Positions 31,669-35,526 of a stretch of 35,526 nucleotides of DNA are shown here, piece by piece. The stretch's first letter is position 1. Each line of letters begins with the position of its first letter. The stretch spans positions 1-35,526 of the forward strand of contig JAJEHL010000003.1 of the NCBI GenBank assembly GCA_022823725.1, in the 5' to 3' direction. Under the pieces are notes generated by a model. The model worked only from the letters and a program-made list of their open reading frames with translations, was not told where the DNA came from and did no database searches. A program made the position numbers and the translations under genes. The stretch comes from Candidatus Latescibacterota bacterium (lineage in GTDB: Bacteria > Latescibacterota > UBA2968).

Positions 31669-32979
31669 TTAATCGTTTCTGTTTTCGCTTTTCGCCAAAC
31701 TGGCACAAACCAGTTCTTTATCATTTCGGGCGAACACATGTTTATAGGCAAACGCAGGATGCGACCATGTGACACCACCTCTGCGGTTCAACTGGTCGCG
31801 CGTCGGTTCGATCAGTTTCGCGCGGCTGATGATATTCAGCCCGTCCGGCGAAAGCGTTGTAATCAGGAGTTCGCCGCGCTCATTGAACATCCAGACCTTA
31901 TCGCCATTTTTGATAAAATGGATGTTGCTCCAGCGCGCTTTTGGAACCGCGGTGAGGTCCTCCCAAATCCGATCGCCGTTGCGGGCGTCGAGACAGCGGA
32001 GTTCCCCATAGCTATCCACACCGTAAATGTAATCGCCGAGTCGGATCGGGGTTGACATCGTGGAATGGAGCGCGTCTGTGTTCCGCTCATTTTTTCCCTT
32101 ACGGTGCCAACCAAATTGCATCATCGGCTTATCTGGATTCAGTTTCAGCAGCAGCGAGCCTTCAAAGAAATCAGTGATAAACAACTCATTTTGATAAAAA
32201 ACGGGACTTGCGATTCCGATCTCCATGCGAGTCGGTGGAAACGGATGGCGCCAATGAATGCTGCCTGTCTGCGGGTTGAGTCCAGCGATATGTTCACCTG
32301 TCCAACAGACGAGCACTCGCTCGTCACCCTGTGTAATCACAATTGGAGCTGAGTAAGATGCGTTGTCTTCAAGGGCTTTCCATTTTTCGACTCCGGTTTC
32401 GCGGTCGAAAGCGACGATGCACGCTCCGGGCGTGCCGCCGATTTGTACGATGAGGTGTGAACCCTCGACAATCGGCGCGCTCGCAATCCCCCAGGTTGGC
32501 ATCTTAATATTGTATTCGGTGTTGAGGTCTTTTTTCCACTTCAACGCGCCGGTTGCGGCATCGAAACAGTGAAGATGCCCCATCGCTCCTAAGGCGTAAG
32601 CGAGTCCGTCATGAATGATAACAGTGGCTCGAGGCCCGGCGGTATAGTCAATTCGGTATTCACACTCGTAGGTGAAGGACCAAATCGATTTACCTGTTTC
32701 CCAGTCGAAACAGTGAACCCGTTCGACCTGTTTCGGTTTCGCGAGACGGTCAGTAACGTAAACGCGCCCGTTAGCGACGCTCGGGCCGCTATAGCCACTG
32801 CCGATTGGCACTCGCCAACGAATCGGGATCTCCGGTCCGTCAAATGCCTCCAATATCCCGGTTTCGCTCCAAACACCGTCCCGGTGTGGCCCCCGCCACT
32901 GCGGCCATTCATCGGCCAAAACCGAAGAGGTGGGAAAAAGTAAAGCGAGCAGTATTAGTTTCAATAGGATTCGGTTCAT
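31669..32979 (-). CDS. Secreted PQQ-like beta-propeller protein
   Basis: 436-aa exported protein. The signal peptide covers residues about 1-22 (LLKLILLALLFPTSSVLA). The mature start DEWPQWRGPHRDGVW is the standard lead of WPQWRGP-type PQQ_2 propeller proteins common in Planctomycetes-like bacteria. Repeated blades contain motifs such as FDAATGALKWKKD, FDRETGVEKWKAL and LDARNGDRIWEDL. No residues proving PQQ binding are evident, so it may be a structural or carbohydrate-associated propeller, like BamB in fold. It starts inside the hydrolase stop (ATGA overlap), forming a two-gene unit. Confidence 0.88.
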   Translation of the reverse strand: MNRILLKLILLALLFPTSSVLADEWPQWRGPHRDGVWSETGILEAFDGPEIPIRWRVPIGSGYSGPSVANGRVYVTDRLAKPKQVERVHCFDWETGKSIWSFTYECEYRIDYTAGPRATVIIHDGLAYALGAMGHLHCFDAATGALKWKKDLNTEYNIKMPTWGIASAPIVEGSHLIVQIGGTPGACIVAFDRETGVEKWKALEDNASYSAPIVITQGDERVLVCWTGEHIAGLNPQTGSIHWRHPFPPTRMEIGIASPVFYQNELFITDFFEGSLLLKLNPDKPMMQFGWHRKGKNERNTDALHSTMSTPIRLGDYIYGVDSYGELRCLDARNGDRIWEDLTAVPKARWSNIHFIKNGDKVWMFNERGELLITTLSPDGLNIISRAKLIEPTRDQLNRRGGVTWSHPAFAYKHVFARNDKELVCASLAKSENRND

Positions 32980-34334
32980 GGTTCATTATGTCCTTTTTTA
33001 AAACACAAGTTTTTGACCCGGTTTCCCGTCAGTTTGAACCCCGTAACTTGTCCCGTATTATCTCGCGTAAAATGAACTTCTGAGAAAAACCACGCATCCC
33101 CGACGAAATGACCGTCGGCACAGGTTAGCAATATGTCGTCATGCCGTCTGTGTTGCGCCACGAGTTGATCCCCTCGCACACCAATGGTATAGGTCGTATC
33201 GAGTTCTTCGGTGTAATAATCGCCTTCGAATTCTGACAACTGTTCTGCTGATAGGGGTTTCGTCTCGTTGCGTTCAGAGGGTTGCTTATCCGGATCGGGT
33301 GCTTCGGGAGCGAGGGCATCTGTAAGATAGAGATCAGCGATTTTTCTCGCCAGATTAAGCGGATTAGAGGTGTCCAGATTGCACAATATGACAACGCCAA
33401 ATTTCTGGGCTGGAAAACGTATGAGATGGCTGCGGAATCCCCGCCATGATCCGCTGTGTCCGACCGTTTTCAGTGCTCTATACTCGCCGGTGTCCAATCC
33501 GAAGGCGTAACTGATCTGTTCTCCATTATTGAGAACTCCCCGCTGATGCATCTGCTCAACCACTGCCTGTCCGCCTATCCGTGCATCGTCAAAGTTCATA
33601 ACCCACTTTGCCAGATCTTCTACTGTTGAATAGAGAGAACTCGAACCGAGAGCGGTTAAGTTGTTCACGGCATTCTTGAACCCATTATTTTTCACGGACA
33701 AATAGGAATACGCCCGGTTCTTCACGATCATCTCGTGGTCATCGTGAAAGTGGGTGCTGGTCATGGCGAGGGGCTTAAAGATGTTGGCGTCCGTCCATTC
33801 GCGAAATGAATCTCCCGTTATTTTTTCAACGATTTCTGCGAGCAGATTATACCCCGTATTTGAGTACAAAAACGCTGTTCCTGGCTCGAAATTGAGTTCT
33901 TTCTGACGCCTTACCATTCTCAAAATATGCTTAAACGAGATCGCATCGTCCATCTCTCCGCCCGCGATGACAAGTGCCTGTACCCAGTCCCGCAATCCAC
34001 TCGTGTGATGCACCAGATGTCGAATCGTTATTTTTGTTCCAAAATCCGGAATATCGGGCAAGTGCATCCGAATGTCGTCATCCAGCGAAAGTTTCCCTTC
34101 ATGTAACAATGTGGCGATGGCAAAGCCAGCAAATTGCTTGGAGACCGAAGCAATGTCGAAGATGGTTGTCGGCGCAATCGGGATGTCGTATTCCAGATTC
34201 GCTATGCCGTATCCGCGTTTGTATATAATTTCGCCGTTTTTGATAACCGACAGGGCCGCACCAGGAGAATCCGGCCTGTCCCATTCCGCGAATACACGAT
34301 CGACTTTTGCCTCAAGTGACTCGTGATTTGCCAT
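32976..34334 (-). CDS. Serine hydrolase, class C beta-lactamase/D-alanyl-D-alanine carboxypeptidase fold
   Basis: 452-aa serine hydrolase. The nucleophile motif is S63-V-S-K66, the second motif Y157-S-N159 and the third H293-S-G295, all intact. The lipocalin-like C-terminal domain (GDYYTEELDTTYTIGVRGDQL) is shared with many esterase/peptidase homologues. There is no evident signal peptide, so it may be cytoplasmic. Its true substrate is not predictable; peptide, ester or D-amino-acid amide are options. The start MANHESLEAKVDRVFAEW is well matched to the family and has AAGGTGA upstream. It is overlapped by 133 bp of the upstream DUF6602 frame. Confidence 0.92.
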   Translation of the reverse strand: MANHESLEAKVDRVFAEWDRPDSPGAALSVIKNGEIIYKRGYGIANLEYDIPIAPTTIFDIASVSKQFAGFAIATLLHEGKLSLDDDIRMHLPDIPDFGTKITIRHLVHHTSGLRDWVQALVIAGGEMDDAISFKHILRMVRRQKELNFEPGTAFLYSNTGYNLLAEIVEKITGDSFREWTDANIFKPLAMTSTHFHDDHEMIVKNRAYSYLSVKNNGFKNAVNNLTALGSSSLYSTVEDLAKWVMNFDDARIGGQAVVEQMHQRGVLNNGEQISYAFGLDTGEYRALKTVGHSGSWRGFRSHLIRFPAQKFGVVILCNLDTSNPLNLARKIADLYLTDALAPEAPDPDKQPSERNETKPLSAEQLSEFEGDYYTEELDTTYTIGVRGDQLVAQHRRHDDILLTCADGHFVGDAWFFSEVHFTRDNTGQVTGFKLTGNRVKNLCFKKGHNEP

Positions 34335-35191
34335 TGGTCACCTTCTCTCGTCGAATTTCTCATAAAGCCGCCAGCGAAATCCCCGATGTAATCACCGAAT
34401 TCTGGATAGAGCAATGCTTTACTAACGGTCAACATGAACATGTAAGTTCCAAATAGTTTAAAATGGATGTGATCACTTGTGTGGGGATATGTAAATCTAC
34501 TATGTAGATTGATCCCGTTGAATCGAGGATAGGGAATATTCTTATCGTTTTGATCAAAGTAGCTCAGAAGACCATCTTCAATGCTGAGTATCATGTTGTG
34601 TTTATGTCTATGCCGCACATCAGCTTCATACATGTCATCAATTTCATTTTCTATATTCGAAAGATTGAAGTCTAATTTTTGGCATATAAGAATACTCGGG
34701 ATTAAGTCATATGGATCGTTAGTCGGGTCAAATGGGCCGGGTCGATATTTGCGAATTATAGTAGGATTAGTGATGCGCTCACTTAAAGATTTAATCTTGG
34801 CGAGCTTGTTCAGAGCAGCGGCGAGTTCAAGTTTTGAGAGAGTTGATTTCACTTCTCCCACACAGAAAACAGATTCTATAGGGAAGAATCTTTGGCGTTC
34901 ACCACCTTGATATAAAGGAGTCATGCCAGAATCAAAAATAACGATGTCGCATTGGGTACTTACATCTTCCATAGAGGTGATGAGAAATCCCGTCGAGATA
35001 TCTAAGCTGGAAGGAACTATAAATTTTAGGAAATTTCGAACAATTGATTCTCGATACATTCCATATTCGCCTGTATGGCGCAGACTATTTTCCTCTTGGT
35101 CATAGAATACTTCGGTAGAAATCACAGAAAATGCTGTACGGAAAATATTCACTTGTTCGTGAAAAAGAGACTCGAAAACTTGTTTACTCAC
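34202..35191 (-). CDS. DUF6602-type PD-(D/E)XK nuclease-like protein with run-on C-terminus
   Basis: The YGMYRESIVRNFLKFIVPS stretch followed by STGFLI, TQCDIVIFD and VFCVGEVKSTL has the D...E-x-K layout of a restriction-like nuclease fold and resembles DUF6602. The frame gives 329 aa from the GTG at 35191, which has AGAGGAA upstream; a TTG at 35206 is less likely. The last ~45 residues (after GDFAGGFMRNST) are simply the antisynonymous reading of the hydrolase 5' end, rich in R, S and T. The natural stop has therefore probably been lost by deletion or frameshift. Function is unknown; the family occurs in defence-like and mobile contexts. Confidence 0.7.
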   Translation of the reverse strand: MSKQVFESLFHEQVNIFRTAFSVISTEVFYDQEENSLRHTGEYGMYRESIVRNFLKFIVPSSLDISTGFLITSMEDVSTQCDIVIFDSGMTPLYQGGERQRFFPIESVFCVGEVKSTLSKLELAAALNKLAKIKSLSERITNPTIIRKYRPGPFDPTNDPYDLIPSILICQKLDFNLSNIENEIDDMYEADVRHRHKHNMILSIEDGLLSYFDQNDKNIPYPRFNGINLHSRFTYPHTSDHIHFKLFGTYMFMLTVSKALLYPEFGDYIGDFAGGFMRNSTREGDQWQITSHLRQKSIVYSRNGTGRILLVRPCRLSKTAKLYTNADTA

Positions 35192-35274
35192 AGGAATTCC
35201 TCTCAAATGTAGCTATCAATAGCATACGCCAGGTAGATTCTGATTCTTTCTTCCCATATCGCATATCGGCTCTT

Positions 35275-35342
35275 CCGTTGATGACCCCGCGTATGCGGGG
35301 TGGGCGAAACCCCAAGCGGCATATGCCGCGTAGCCTCAACGG
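35275..35342. repeat. Nested palindrome cluster (three-way-junction-like)
   Basis: An outer pair CCGTTGA (35275-35281) and TCAACGG (35336-35342) encloses two perfect hairpins. The first is ACCCCGC-GTAT-GCGGGGT (35284-35301) and the second the 14-bp palindrome GCGGCATATGCCGC (35316-35329). It lies between the IS630 remnant and the DUF6602 gene and could be a REP-like element, a terminator or part of the IS end. Confidence 0.7.
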
Positions 35343-35415
35343 GATATTAACGGATGTTTGAGTTTAGTTCTTTTTTACAGATTGCTCTAGTGCCTCTTGG
35401 CAAAAGTCATTGGTC

Positions 35416-35526
35416 TTATAGATTAAGGGGTCTGCCGGTGTAGGTCCACTTAAAGGGTTTGGCCATGGTTTTGTTGAAAAAGTCAATGAAGTCCAAGAGC
35501 GATTGCTGGAGGTCTTGTACAGAAGT
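35416..35526 (-). CDS. IS630-family transposase, C-terminal fragment
   Basis: The last 36 residues of a transposase enter from the right edge. DFIDFFNKTMAKPFKWTYTG followed by RPLNL and a stop is the typical C-terminus of IS630-family DDE transposases. The remainder of the gene is outside the window. The IS end and its TA target would lie below 35416; I could not fix the boundary. Confidence 0.85.
   Translation of the reverse strand, partial: TSVQDLQQSLLDFIDFFNKTMAKPFKWTYTGRPLNL

Noticed and set aside
31501-32055. 184-aa open frame on the plus strand
   Set aside because: Antisense to the Gfo/Idh start and the PQQ-like propeller end; no conserved features.
35275-35330. Possible CRISPR repeat (CCCCGC-GTAT-GCGGGG resembles type I-E repeat stems)
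   Set aside because: Only one copy, no regularly spaced repeats or spacers, and no cas genes nearby.
35275-35342. Possible integron attC site
   Set aside because: The ends do not fit the RYYYAAC/GTTRRRY core sites and no integrase or cassette array is present.
1-35526. tRNA, rRNA or known riboswitch genes
   Set aside because: I looked for cloverleaf-like and conserved RNA sequences by eye and saw none; a covariance-model search would be needed to exclude weak cases. In particular no cobalamin riboswitch was evident upstream of the corrinoid operon.

Overview
This 35.5 kb window looks like one contig from an uncultured Gram-negative-like bacterium. Its base composition is intermediate, and there is no rRNA, tRNA or CRISPR array that I can see. 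Signal peptides, a WPQWRGP-type PQQ-like propeller, a PhyH dioxygenase, a Gfo/Idh oxidoreductase, an AP-endonuclease-type sugar isomerase and secreted ankyrin proteins occurring together resemble Latescibacterota, Poribacteria or Planctomycetes-like genomes. That placement is inference from gene content only. Both ends stop inside transposase genes (IS3 family at the left, IS630 family at the right), as expected when an assembly breaks at repeats.

Region 1 (1-14048, mostly + strand) is housekeeping. After the IS3 end, a small unknown ORF and an AlbA_2/ATPase regulator come an HNH nuclease, trpS, scpA, scpB, an rluB-type pseudouridine synthase, cmk, plsC and rpsA in a tight, partly overlapping cluster. 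Then follow mtaB, a conserved 188-aa protein and mutS. Three intrinsic terminators divide this block.

Region 2 (14016-19256) is accessory. A xisH-xisI pair sits between two 57-bp, 84%-identical copies of the mutS 3' end. Next comes a decayed signal-peptide gene fragment. A minus-strand unit encodes a large secreted ankyrin-repeat protein, a small acidic protein and a three-TM membrane protein. A DUF433 antitoxin-like gene follows, whose overlapping partner is broken.

Region 3 (18699-22337): GNAT acetyltransferase, PhyH dioxygenase and DUF433 form one minus-strand unit ending at a strong hairpin. Diverging from it on the + strand are a TIM-barrel sugar isomerase/epimerase and a METTL21-like methyltransferase. 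The isomerase leader carries a perfect 10-bp inverted repeat.

Region 4 (22334-31560, minus strand) is the most interesting part: nine tightly spaced or overlapping genes. In transcription order they are a Gfo/Idh protein, a HAD phosphatase, an uncharacterised protein with a duplicated CGxTH motif, an MtaA/CmuA-like methyltransferase, a corrinoid protein, a RACo-like ferredoxin/ASKHA activase, a homocysteine S-methyltransferase-like protein, an ADP-ribosylglycohydrolase and an NAL/DHDPS-family aldolase. Together they have the parts for a corrinoid-dependent methyl transfer pathway, possibly ending at homocysteine, with an unknown methyl donor.

Region 5 (31669-35526, minus strand) has a secreted PQQ-like propeller, a class C beta-lactamase-like hydrolase, a DUF6602 PD-(D/E)XK-like protein whose 3' end runs into the hydrolase gene, a cruciform-like palindrome cluster and the IS630 fragment.
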